From: Streptomyces rimosus subsp. rimosus
GTDB lineage: Bacteria > Actinomycetota > Actinomycetes > Streptomycetales > Streptomycetaceae
Length of the DNA stretch: 64,000 bases
Assembly (NCBI RefSeq): GCF_000720725.1
Contig: NZ_JOCQ01000006.1
Location: forward strand, 107,655 to 171,654
Direction of reading: 5' to 3'
The position numbers were made by a program, and so were the translations under genes. Under the pieces are notes generated by a model, which worked only from the letters and a program-made list of their open reading frames with translations, was not told the origin of the DNA and made no database searches. Shown piece after piece: positions 53,092 to 60,599 of the stretch (position 1 is its first letter; each line of letters starts with the position of its first letter).

Positions 53092-54213
53092 ATGGTGGGT
53101 ATGTGTGCCGACCATGTCCGACCGTCCGCCGCCGAGGAGTCCCTCCCGATCCGTTTGACCATGGACGACAGCGATTCGCCGTCCGATGTCGTGGACGCCC
53201 TGTTCCTGGGGCGGTTCGCCAGCGGCGAGCAGCCGTACGCGCGCAGCCGCTCGGTGGACCGGGTCAAGGCCGGCCTGACGCTGCTGCCGCCCGGCGCGAA
53301 GGTGCTGCGCTCCGCGCGTGACGAGGACCGCAGCGCGACCCTCGCCGAGGGCGACGGCTTCACGCTGCTGGTGTCGCGGTGGAACCGCGGCGCGGACGTG
53401 ACCGTCACGGCCACCTCCGGCGAACTCGCCCTGAAGGTGCTGGGCCAGTCCGCCGACGGCGCGGAGGACGAGCCGGAGCCGCAGCCGGAGGACGTGGCGA
53501 TGGGGTTCTGGTACCTCTCCCCGCGCCGCGGCCCGTACCGTACGACCCGCCAGATCTCCGCCGGTACGTGGGACGAGATCCGCCCCAACTACACCGCCCC
53601 GGTGGCCGAGGCACTGGACCGGCTGATGGAGGTGGCGCCGGAGGAGATCGCCGGACGGCTCCTGCTGCTGCACGGCCCGCCCGGCACGGGCAAGACGTCC
53701 GCGCTGCGCACCCTCGCCCGCGCCTGGCGCGACTGGTGCCAGGTCGACTGCGTCCTGGACCCGGAGCGCCTCTTCAACGACATCGGCTACCTGATGGACA
53801 TCGCCATCGGCGAGGACGACGCGACGGGCAAGGGGCGCTGGCGGCTGCTCCTGCTGGAGGACTGCGACGAACTGATCCGCGGCGAGGCCCGGCACACGGC
53901 CGGGCAGGCGCTGTCCCGGCTGCTGAACCTGACGGACGGGCTGCTGGGCCAGGGCCGCAACGTCCTCGTCGGCGTCACGACCAACGAGGACCTGGAGCGG
54001 ATGCACCCGGCCGTGGTGCGCCCCGGCCGCTGCCTGGCCCGTATCGAGGTGGGCCCGCTCAGCCGCCCGGAGGCGGTGCGCTGGCTCGGCAGGGAGGACG
54101 GCGTCCCCCGCGACGGCGCGACCCTCGCGGAGCTGTACGCGCTGCGCCGGGGCACCGGCCCCGCGTCGGTGCCGGCCCAGGACTCGGGCGCGGACGCGGG
54201 GTTGTACCTGTAG
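53092..54213 (+). CDS. DUF5925 AAA ATPase
   Basis: A 373-residue protein. The N-terminal ~120 residues are the DUF5925-type domain found before AAA domains in actinomycetes. The AAA domain has Walker A GPPGTGKTS (about 199-207), Walker B LLLLEDCDE, and VRPGRCLARIEVGPLS, the arginine-finger region. Start ATG 53092 or ATG 53101; no strong ribosome site for either. Likely an ATP-driven remodelling protein in the cytoplasm; partner unknown. It is convergent with the dimethylargininase operon. Confidence 0.88.
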   Translation: MVGMCADHVRPSAAEESLPIRLTMDDSDSPSDVVDALFLGRFASGEQPYARSRSVDRVKAGLTLLPPGAKVLRSARDEDRSATLAEGDGFTLLVSRWNRGADVTVTATSGELALKVLGQSADGAEDEPEPQPEDVAMGFWYLSPRRGPYRTTRQISAGTWDEIRPNYTAPVAEALDRLMEVAPEEIAGRLLLLHGPPGTGKTSALRTLARAWRDWCQVDCVLDPERLFNDIGYLMDIAIGEDDATGKGRWRLLLLEDCDELIRGEARHTAGQALSRLLNLTDGLLGQGRNVLVGVTTNEDLERMHPAVVRPGRCLARIEVGPLSRPEAVRWLGREDGVPRDGATLAELYALRRGTGPASVPAQDSGADAGLYL

Positions 54214-54226
54214 GCGTACGGCCGGC

Positions 54227-55003
54227 TCACCCGGGCAGCTCCCGCAGCCGTACCGAAAGGCACGTCACGCAGCCCTCCAGCTTCTCGAACTCCCCGATGT
54301 CCACCGGGACCGGCTCGTAGCCGAGGCCGGCGAGGAGTTCGGCACTGCGGGGCGCGCTCGCGCTCATCAGCAGCCGGCCGCCGCCGAGCAGGACGACATG
54401 GGCCCCGGCCTCCTCGGGCACCGCGCGGAAGCGGGGGAAGAGGCCGGGGTCGTCGACCAGCGGCGGGTGGCCGATGACGGTGCCGTCGGGCAGGGCGGTG
54501 ACCGCGGACTTCAGGTGCAGCACCTTGCCGACCGGTACGGCCGTCACCCGGGCGCCCAACGGCTCGAACGCGGCGCGGAGTTGGCGTACCCCCTCGGCGT
54601 TCGTGCGGCCGCCGCGCCCGACGTACACCGTGTCGCCCACCTTCAGGACGTCACCGCCGTCGAGCGTGCCGGGCGCGCGGATCCGGCCCGTCGAACAGCC
54701 CAGCGCGGCCGCGGCCTCCTCGGCGGCGGCCACCTCGGGGCGGCGGGACTCGGCCCCGGGCCGGGCCAGCAGCGCGACGTCGCGGAAGACGACCATGGTG
54801 TCCTCGACGAACACCGCGTCGGGGCAGTCGTCGGCGGGCGGCACCTCCGTGGTCCGCCAGCCGTGCGCCCGCAGCGCGCCGACGTACTCCTCCCACTGGG
54901 CCATCGCGCGGTCCGGGTCCACCGGCCGCCGCTCGATGTGCGTCGTCAGTCCCTCGGCGAGGCGCGGCCCGGGGCGGCGTATGAGCGCCTCCTTGCTGGT
55001 CAC
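54227..55003 (-). CDS. ddaH: Dimethylargininase (DDAH)
   Basis: A 258-residue enzyme of the arginine deiminase superfamily that hydrolyses methylated arginine to citrulline and methylamine. Catalytic His163 (VLHLKSAVTA) and Cys248 (CVTCLSVRL) are present, with the acidic substrate residues in FVEDTM. GTG 55003 overlaps the VOC stop as GTGA, with GAGGG 6 bases before. Third gene of a translationally coupled set gntR-VOC-ddaH, so the GntR protein may control it. Arginine deiminase activity is the alternative but the length and HLK motif favour DDAH. Confidence 0.9.
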   Translation of the reverse strand: MTSKEALIRRPGPRLAEGLTTHIERRPVDPDRAMAQWEEYVGALRAHGWRTTEVPPADDCPDAVFVEDTMVVFRDVALLARPGAESRRPEVAAAEEAAAALGCSTGRIRAPGTLDGGDVLKVGDTVYVGRGGRTNAEGVRQLRAAFEPLGARVTAVPVGKVLHLKSAVTALPDGTVIGHPPLVDDPGLFPRFRAVPEEAGAHVVLLGGGRLLMSASAPRSAELLAGLGYEPVPVDIGEFEKLEGCVTCLSVRLRELPG

Positions 55004-55428
55004 ACCGTGCCCTCGGGGTAGTGCTGCCGGTCCTCGGGTACTTCCCTGACGAGGCAGAACGGGTGGCCCGCGGGGTCCGCGTAGACCCGGAAACCGCGGG
55101 GTTTGGCGTCGTGGGTGGTGTCGAGCAGGGTGCCGCCCGCGTCCAGCACGCTCTGGTGCGCGGCCTCCAGGTCGTCCACGCCGAAGTCGAGGTGGGACTG
55201 CTGGGGGTACGCCGGGTCCGGCCAGCGGGGCGGGCGGTGGTCGGGGACGTGCTGGAAGGCGAGGAGCGTGCCGGTGGCGGTGTGCAGGGTGACCCAGTGC
55301 TCGTCGGTGGTCCAGCGGGTGTCGGGGCGGTTGATCTCGCCGCCGAGCAGTTCCGCGTAGAAGCGGGCAAGGCGCAGGGGGTCGGGGCAGTCCAGGGCGG
55401 TGCACTGGACGCGGGCGATGGCGGTCAT
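55000..55428 (-). CDS. VOC-family protein (glyoxalase-like)
   Basis: A 142-residue protein with two beta-alpha-beta-beta-beta modules: CTALDCPDPLRLARFYAELL and, in the second half, HLDFGVDDLEAAHQSVLDAG then YADPAGHPFCLVRE. His and Glu residues fit a metal site of VOC enzymes, but the reaction (glyoxalase, dioxygenase or resistance protein) is not readable. It overlaps the gntR gene (ATGA) and the ddaH gene (GTGA), so the three are made as one operon. Confidence 0.88.
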   Translation of the reverse strand: MTAIARVQCTALDCPDPLRLARFYAELLGGEINRPDTRWTTDEHWVTLHTATGTLLAFQHVPDHRPPRWPDPAYPQQSHLDFGVDDLEAAHQSVLDAGGTLLDTTHDAKPRGFRVYADPAGHPFCLVREVPEDRQHYPEGTV

Positions 55429-55823
55429 ACGTCCTCTCCGTAGGTGGCGCGCAGGGCTTCCATGACGGCCGCGCGGGCGGCGGCGTGGTCCAGGCCGAGC
55501 CGCCGGGCCCGCCGGGCGTAGGAGGCGGCGGCAGCGGCCGCCTCTTTGTCGGCCGCCTCGCCGGCCGCGGCGATGAAGGTGCCGTTGCGTCCCCGTGTCT
55601 CGATCACGCCGTCCGTCTCCAGGGCGCGGTACGCCTTGGCGACGGTGTTGGCGGCCAGCCCGAGCTGTTCGGCGAGGCCGCGCACGGTGGGCAGTTTGCG
55701 GCCGACCGGCAGCCCGCCGTCGCGGGCCTGGCCGGCGATCTGGGAACGGACCTGTTCGAACGGCGCCTCCGCCGCGTCCGGGTCGATGGACAGCCGCAGG
55801 GGCGGCGCTTGCTGGACGGCCAC
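55425..55823 (-). CDS. GntR-family regulator, YtrA-like
   Basis: A 132-residue repressor with the winged helix at about residues 20-85 (PTVRGLAEQLGLAANTVAK, then DGVIETRGRNGTFI) and only a short helical tail, the YtrA-type arrangement without a ligand domain. GTG 55823 has AGGAG 6 bases upstream. First gene of the gntR-VOC-ddaH operon and probably autoregulatory. Confidence 0.88.
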   Translation of the reverse strand: MAVQQAPPLRLSIDPDAAEAPFEQVRSQIAGQARDGGLPVGRKLPTVRGLAEQLGLAANTVAKAYRALETDGVIETRGRNGTFIAAAGEAADKEAAAAAASYARRARRLGLDHAAARAAVMEALRATYGEDV

Positions 55824-56043
55824 GGTGGCGCTCCTGGTACGGGGTTTGCGAGGGACGCAGGGGGTGGGTCGGACCCATTGTGCGTCAGCGGTGCCCGCCG
55901 TGTCCGCAGGTCAGCCCATGTCGTGCCGCAGGGGCCGGAAGGCGGCCCGGCCCGCCGTAGCGCGTGCGCGATGCGCCCGCTCCGGCGGGACTCCGGCGGA
56001 AGCGGTCCGGTCCGGACGGCCGGGCGATATTCGGAGGCGCCGG

Positions 56044-57003
56044 GTGGCCGGTCGGCGTACCGTCCCGCTGGTGACCATCACCGTGCGTCCGTTCCGTCCC
56101 GCCGATGCCCGGGACGTCTGCGACCTCCGGCATCGTGTACTGCCCTACGAGGTTTCCACTCCGCAGTCGGTCGCCTGGGATGTCGCCGAGGCACCGGCCG
56201 CCAAGCGGTTGCGGGTGTGGGTCGCCGAAGCGGGCGGCGCTGTCGTCGGCGTGGTGAAGGCGTCGGTCCGGCACGACAGCAGTACGCCCGGGCAGGGCGT
56301 CGTCGTGCCTCTGGTGGACCCCGGCCATCGGGGGCGCGGCGCGGGCAGCGCCCTGCTCGCCGCGGCGGAGGAGCATCTGACCGGGCTGGGCGTCACCCAC
56401 CTCCACGCCTACCCCCAGGACGACCCCCGCTCCGTGTCCTTCGCCGAACACCGCGGCTACCGGCGCCTGCGCACGGCCCGTTACCTCCGCCTCGACCTCA
56501 CCCGCGCCGCCCTGCCGCCGCTGCCCGCGAGCCTGCCGCCCGGGACGGAGCTGCGCACCGCCGCCGACTTCGGTGCCGATCCCCGGCCGCTGTACGAGGC
56601 GGATGCCGAGGTGATGCTGGACGAGCCGGACGATCTGACCGTGGACGCGATGACGTACGAGGACTGGATCGTGCACACCTGGGAACACCCGGACATCGAC
56701 CTGGATCTGACGACGGTGGTGACGGTCGGCGGCGAGATCGCGTCGTTCTGCCTGGCCGGCACGGACGGCCGGGGCCGCTACGGCTCGGCGATGACCGGCA
56801 CCCGCCGCCCCCACCGCGGCAAGGGCCTGGCCAGGCTCGCCAAGACCGCCTCCCTGCACCGGGCCCGCGAAACGGGCTGCACCGAGGCGTTCACCGGCAA
56901 CGACGCCGAGAACGGCCCGATGCTCGCCATCAACACCGCGTTCGGGTACCGCCCCTTCAGCGTGGAGTGGCACAGCGTCAGGGACCTGACGAACGGCGGG
57001 TAG
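56044..57003 (+). CDS. Double-domain GNAT N-acetyltransferase
   Basis: A 319-residue protein with two GNAT-like halves. The first has ITVRPFRPADARDVCDLRH and the acetyl-CoA loop PGHRGRGAGSALL (around residue 100); the second ends with TGTRRPHRGKGLARLAKTAS and NAENGPMLAINTAFGY, also acetyl-CoA binding type. GTG 56044 is used because GGAGG lies 6 bases upstream; GTG 56071 is an alternative. Substrate unknown. It resembles mycothiol synthase or antibiotic acetyltransferases in layout but not enough to name it. Confidence 0.85.
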   Translation: MAGRRTVPLVTITVRPFRPADARDVCDLRHRVLPYEVSTPQSVAWDVAEAPAAKRLRVWVAEAGGAVVGVVKASVRHDSSTPGQGVVVPLVDPGHRGRGAGSALLAAAEEHLTGLGVTHLHAYPQDDPRSVSFAEHRGYRRLRTARYLRLDLTRAALPPLPASLPPGTELRTAADFGADPRPLYEADAEVMLDEPDDLTVDAMTYEDWIVHTWEHPDIDLDLTTVVTVGGEIASFCLAGTDGRGRYGSAMTGTRRPHRGKGLARLAKTASLHRARETGCTEAFTGNDAENGPMLAINTAFGYRPFSVEWHSVRDLTNGG

Positions 57004-57205
57004 GCGCGCCCCGGCACCCGCGGAGTGCGTCCGGGAGTGCATGAACCTGTCAGGAACCGAGCAAGAGTGGGCGCGCTTCCACCGTTGCCGGGCAGGACCC
57101 GCAGGAATGTGCCAGTTGCTCCGGCCGGCCCGGCCACCTGCATACCCTCCTCGTCACCCGGACCGCCGGGTGCACCAACCATGGTGCCGACAAGGGGAGT
57201 TCGCG

Positions 57206-57595
57206 TTGCCCGGTATCGAGGTGAGCCTGCTGGAGGCCATGAGTGTGCCCGGCGCACGGGGCGCCGCGCTCGTGGACTGGACGAGCGGGTTCGCACTGGA
57301 CGCGGTCGGTGAGCCGGTCCTGGGCGGGCCCGAGGCGACGGCCGCCGAGGCGGCCGAACTGGCCCGGCTGGTGATGGGGGCCGGCATGTTCGCCGACGGT
57401 CCGGCCGCCGTGCCCGGCTCACCGGTCGAGGACCTGATCGTCACCACGCGCGGCGGGTACCACCTGGTGCGCTTCATGGACCACACCTCGGAGCACAGCG
57501 TGCTCCTGCACCTGTGGCTCGACCGCGCGTCCGGCAATCTCGCCCTGGCCCGCCTGCGCCTGGAGAACGTGGCCGGACAGCTGGCGCTGACATGA
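57206..57595 (+). CDS. Roadblock-like protein A
   Basis: A 129-residue protein starting at TTG 57206 with AGGGGAG 6 bases upstream; earlier in-frame ATG 57041 reads through Pro/Arg-rich sequence unlike the rest. It has the shape of a roadblock/LC7 subunit and aligns along its length with the protein at 58927-59301: EAM...GARGAALVDWTSGFAL, VEDLIVTT.GGYHLVRF and LWLDRASGNLALARLRLE. Overlaps the DUF4388-like gene by 4 bp. Roadblock proteins usually regulate small GTPases, but no GTPase gene is adjacent. Confidence 0.75.
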   Translation: MPGIEVSLLEAMSVPGARGAALVDWTSGFALDAVGEPVLGGPEATAAEAAELARLVMGAGMFADGPAAVPGSPVEDLIVTTRGGYHLVRFMDHTSEHSVLLHLWLDRASGNLALARLRLENVAGQLALT

Positions 57596-58401
57596 GCACC
57601 GCGCCACCCGCGGCACCGGCCGCCCTGCCCTCGCGTCCCTCGATGCTCTCGCGCCTGGCCGCGGCGCACGCCACCGGCGCGCTCCAGTGCCGGCCCGGCA
57701 CGCTCTACCTCGTGGGCGGCCGGGTCGTGCACGCCGAGAGCCCCGCGGTCCCCGGGCTGAAGGTCCTGCTCACCACGGGAGGGCGGGTGCCCCGGGCCGT
57801 GTGGGACGACGCGCTCGGGCGTGCGGGGGTCCCCGATCACGTACCCGGCCGCCTGGTCAAGGAGGGACTGCTGTCCGAAGGCCAGGCGGAGGTGTGGTGG
57901 CTGACCGCGCTCTTCGACGCGGCGTTCTTCGCCCTGGCCCCGCGCAGTGGCCCGTCGCGCTTCCAGCACGGCTTCGTACGGGAAGGCGGCGCCGGTACGC
58001 GTTCGGTCCCGGCGGAGCGGGTGCTGCGCGAGTCACAGCGGCGCAGGCGGCTGCTGGACGCCCTGTGGCCGGGGCCGGAGATCGACACCGTGCCCGTCGT
58101 GCGCCGGCCGGCGGCGGGCCGGCGGGTTCCGGCGCGGCTGGAAGCCGTACTGGCGCTCGCCGACGGGACGCGGACCCCGGGCACCATCGCCCGCGAACTG
58201 GGGCGGCCGGCCTTCCACGTCCTCCTGGAGGTGCGGCGCCTGGCCGTCGCGGGTCTGCTGCTGCCCCGGCACCCGCACCCGCCGCCCGGCGGTCCGCCCG
58301 TCCCCCCGGCCGACGGGCGCCCGCGGGCACCGGCCGCCCCGGAACCGCCCGACGTCGCCCTGCTGCGGCGTGTACGTGACGCACTGGAGGCCCGACTGTG
58401 A
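57592..58401 (+). CDS. DUF4388-like protein
   Basis: A 269-residue cytoplasmic protein. ATGALQCRPGTLYLVGGRVVHAESP at about residues 26-50 is the pattern of DUF4388 (PATAN-like) domains found with response regulators and roadblock proteins. The middle is Arg/Leu-rich, and a winged-helix-like stretch LADGTRTPGTIARELGRP follows near residue 190. The C terminus has a Pro-rich spacer and a helix. ATG 57592 is coupled to the preceding gene. Likely an adaptor within the same complex as the roadblock proteins. Confidence 0.72.
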   Translation: MSTAPPAAPAALPSRPSMLSRLAAAHATGALQCRPGTLYLVGGRVVHAESPAVPGLKVLLTTGGRVPRAVWDDALGRAGVPDHVPGRLVKEGLLSEGQAEVWWLTALFDAAFFALAPRSGPSRFQHGFVREGGAGTRSVPAERVLRESQRRRRLLDALWPGPEIDTVPVVRRPAAGRRVPARLEAVLALADGTRTPGTIARELGRPAFHVLLEVRRLAVAGLLLPRHPHPPPGGPPVPPADGRPRAPAAPEPPDVALLRRVRDALEARL

Positions 58402-58477
58402 AGCCACCCCGCTCCGTCGGCGGCGGAGCCCGGCCGTGAAGCGTGTATCGCGTCGCCTGTTCGGAAGGAAGCACGTC

Positions 58478-58876
58478 ATGGCGGCAGAGACCGAGCTCAC
58501 CGATGAGCTGGCGCGGCTGCGGGCCTGTGTCGCCCACGTCACCGGGGCGCTGGTCGTGGACGACGACGGCCGGGTGCTGGCCCGGGACGTCCCCGGCGAG
58601 CATTCGCACCACCTGGGCAACCGCACCGCGGAAGCGCTGCGGGCCGCCCTGCGCCTGGCCGACGCGGCCGGGCACGGCACCGCCCACGAACTCCTGGTCC
58701 GCGCGGAACACGGCTGGGTGGGCGCCTACAGCGCGGGCCGCTCGGCCGCGCTGGCCCTGGTGACGGCGCCGGAGGCCAACGTCGGCCGGCTGCGCCTGGA
58801 GGGGCGGCGGGCCGGCGCCCGCATCGGCGCGCTGCTCGACAGCGCGCCGGAACAACAGGAGAACACCCGCCCATGA
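58478..58876 (+). CDS. Roadblock/LC7-type protein B
   Basis: A 132-residue protein. CVAHVTGALVVDDDGRVLARD and LLVRAEHGWVGAYSAGRSAALALVT follow the beta-hairpin/helix pattern of roadblock domains. ATG 58478 is chosen since GGAAGGAAG lies 6 bases upstream; GTG 58436 would add a basic stretch. The stop overlaps the possible ATG 58873 of the next gene. Confidence 0.75.
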   Translation: MAAETELTDELARLRACVAHVTGALVVDDDGRVLARDVPGEHSHHLGNRTAEALRAALRLADAAGHGTAHELLVRAEHGWVGAYSAGRSAALALVTAPEANVGRLRLEGRRAGARIGALLDSAPEQQENTRP

Positions 58877-58926
58877 ACCGGTCCACCCCCCGCTCCCCGC
58901 AGAAACGAAAAGGAAGTACGGCTCAC

Positions 58927-59301
58927 ATGATCAATACCGAGACAGCACTCAAAGAAGCGATGACCGGCATCGAGGGCTCCCTGGGCGTGGCCCTGGTCGA
59001 CTACGGCAGCGGCATGGCGCTCGGCACCCTGGGCGGCGGCAAGGACCTCGACCTGTCCGTCGCCACCGCCGGCAACACCGACGTGGTGCGCGCCAAGGTG
59101 CGCACCATGGACATGCTCGGCCTCAAGGACGAGATCGAGGACATCCTGATCACCCTCGGCACGCAGTACCACCTCATCCGGCTGCTGAAGTCCCGCAACA
59201 ACAGCGGGCTGTTCCTCTACCTGGCGCTCGACAAGGAGCGGTCCAACCTCGCCATGGCCCGGCACCAGCTCCGGCGCATCGAAGGCAATCTGGACATCTG
59301 A
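58927..59301 (+). CDS. Roadblock-like protein C
   Basis: A 124-residue protein starting MINTETALKEAMTG, paralogous to protein A (EAM, ALVDYGSGMALG, IEDILITLGTQYHLIRLL, YLALDKERSNLAMARHQL). ATG 58927 has AAAAGGAAG about 11 bases before; ATG 58873, coupled to the previous gene, is the alternative. It is the last of four adjacent genes and is followed by a bidirectional terminator. Cellular role unknown; likely forms homo- or heterodimers with A or B. Confidence 0.78.
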   Translation: MINTETALKEAMTGIEGSLGVALVDYGSGMALGTLGGGKDLDLSVATAGNTDVVRAKVRTMDMLGLKDEIEDILITLGTQYHLIRLLKSRNNSGLFLYLALDKERSNLAMARHQLRRIEGNLDI

Positions 59302-59306
59302 TCCGG

Positions 59307-60599
59307 TCAGGGGCGGTGCCGCGCGCGGAGCACGGCACCGCCCCGCCCGCCCGCGGGCGCGTCCACCGCCTCCGCCTCCGTCTCCGGCCCGCCCACGTAG
59401 TGGAAGCCCGGTGGCGGGTGCATCAGGAAGTCGTGGTGCGAGATGTTCCACGCGTAGGCGCCGGACAGGGCGAAGGCCACGCGGTCGCCCGCGCGCAGGT
59501 GGGCGATGGGGGCCCGGCGGGCCAGGACGTCCTTCGGGGTGCACAGCTGGCCGGTGAGCGTGACCTCCTGGTGGTGGGCGCCCGGGCGGGGCCAGGGGCG
59601 GGTCCACTGCTCGACGGGGAGGACGACGAAGGGGTGGTCGTGGCCTTTGGCCGCCGGGGTGCGCAGGTGGTGGGTGCCGCCGCGCAGGACGGCGAACGCC
59701 TCGCCGTGGCTGTGTTTCACGTCCAGTACCTCGGTCACGTACCAGCCGCAGTAAGCGGTCAGCGCCCGGCCCGGTTCGATGCGCAGGGTGAACTCGGGGT
59801 AGCGGTCGGACAGTCCGGCCAGGCCGGTGCCGTACTCCGTCCAGTCGAAGCGGGTCTCCGGGCGCCCGTAGTCGACCGCCATGCCGCCGCCGAGGCCGAT
59901 CTCGCACAGGGAGTGGCCGTGCCGGGCGGCGAAGTGCCTGGCCCAGTCGGCGATCCGGGCGGCGATGGCCAGTTGTGCGGGCGCGCCGAGGCCGCTGGCC
60001 AGGTGGGCGTGGATGCCGCGCAGTCGTAGCGGGCCGTTGCAGAGCAGCGGCAGGCAGTGCTCGGCGCGCGCGGGGTCGAGGCCGAACGGCGTGGCCCGGC
60101 CGCCCATCGCGAGGGCCGCGCCGGCCGTGGCACCTGCGCCGAGCGGCAGATTGACGCGCAGCAGGACGTCCGCCTCCCGCCCGGCTTCCCGCGCGAGGGC
60201 GGACAGCATCCGCAGTTCGTGTTCGCTCTCCAGGTGGAAGCGCTCGACCCCCAGGTCCAGGGCCGCGCGCAGTTCCGCCTCCGTCTTGCCCGGCCCCCCG
60301 AACGCCAGCGGCAGCGCGGGCACCGCCGCGCGCACGTGCGCGGCCTCGCCCCCTGAGGAGACTTCGCAGCCGTCGGTGTAGGGGGCCAGTGTCCGCAGCA
60401 GGCGCGGGTCCGGGTTGGCCTTGGCCGCGTAGTACAGCTCGACGCGGGGCGGCAGGGCGGCCCGTACGGACGCGGCGTGGGCGGCGAGATCGGCCAAGTC
60501 GTAGACATAGGCGGGCAGCGGGCCGTCGAGCGTGCTGCCGGGGCCCGGGTGCCCGGCGGTCAGGGCGTCCACCTGGCGCGCGGCCAGCTTCGTGATCAC
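59307..60599 (-). CDS. Type III PLP decarboxylase of siderophore cluster (SbnH-like)
   Basis: A 430-residue fold-type III (alanine-racemase-like) decarboxylase. PLP lysine is Lys60 (LYYAAKANPDP), the phosphate-binding GLGGGMAVDYG and EPGRAL follow, and the active-site Cys lies in GQLCTPKDVLA. It resembles DAP/ornithine decarboxylases that decarboxylate amino acids or citryl-amino acids in NIS siderophore pathways (SbnH in staphyloferrin B). GTG 60599 overlaps the synthetase stop as GTGA, with GGAG before it. The end of the gene carries a terminator hairpin. Confidence 0.88.
   Translation of the reverse strand: MITKLAARQVDALTAGHPGPGSTLDGPLPAYVYDLADLAAHAASVRAALPPRVELYYAAKANPDPRLLRTLAPYTDGCEVSSGGEAAHVRAAVPALPLAFGGPGKTEAELRAALDLGVERFHLESEHELRMLSALAREAGREADVLLRVNLPLGAGATAGAALAMGGRATPFGLDPARAEHCLPLLCNGPLRLRGIHAHLASGLGAPAQLAIAARIADWARHFAARHGHSLCEIGLGGGMAVDYGRPETRFDWTEYGTGLAGLSDRYPEFTLRIEPGRALTAYCGWYVTEVLDVKHSHGEAFAVLRGGTHHLRTPAAKGHDHPFVVLPVEQWTRPWPRPGAHHQEVTLTGQLCTPKDVLARRAPIAHLRAGDRVAFALSGAYAWNISHHDFLMHPPPGFHYVGGPETEAEAVDAPAGGRGGAVLRARHRP
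59310..59344. terminator. Bidirectional terminator at convergent gene ends
   Basis: Perfect 12-bp stem GGGGCGGTGCCG / CGGCACCGCCCC with an 11-base loop. It begins 8 bp after the roadblock C stop and lies inside the last codons of the decarboxylase gene on the other strand. Confidence 0.72.
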
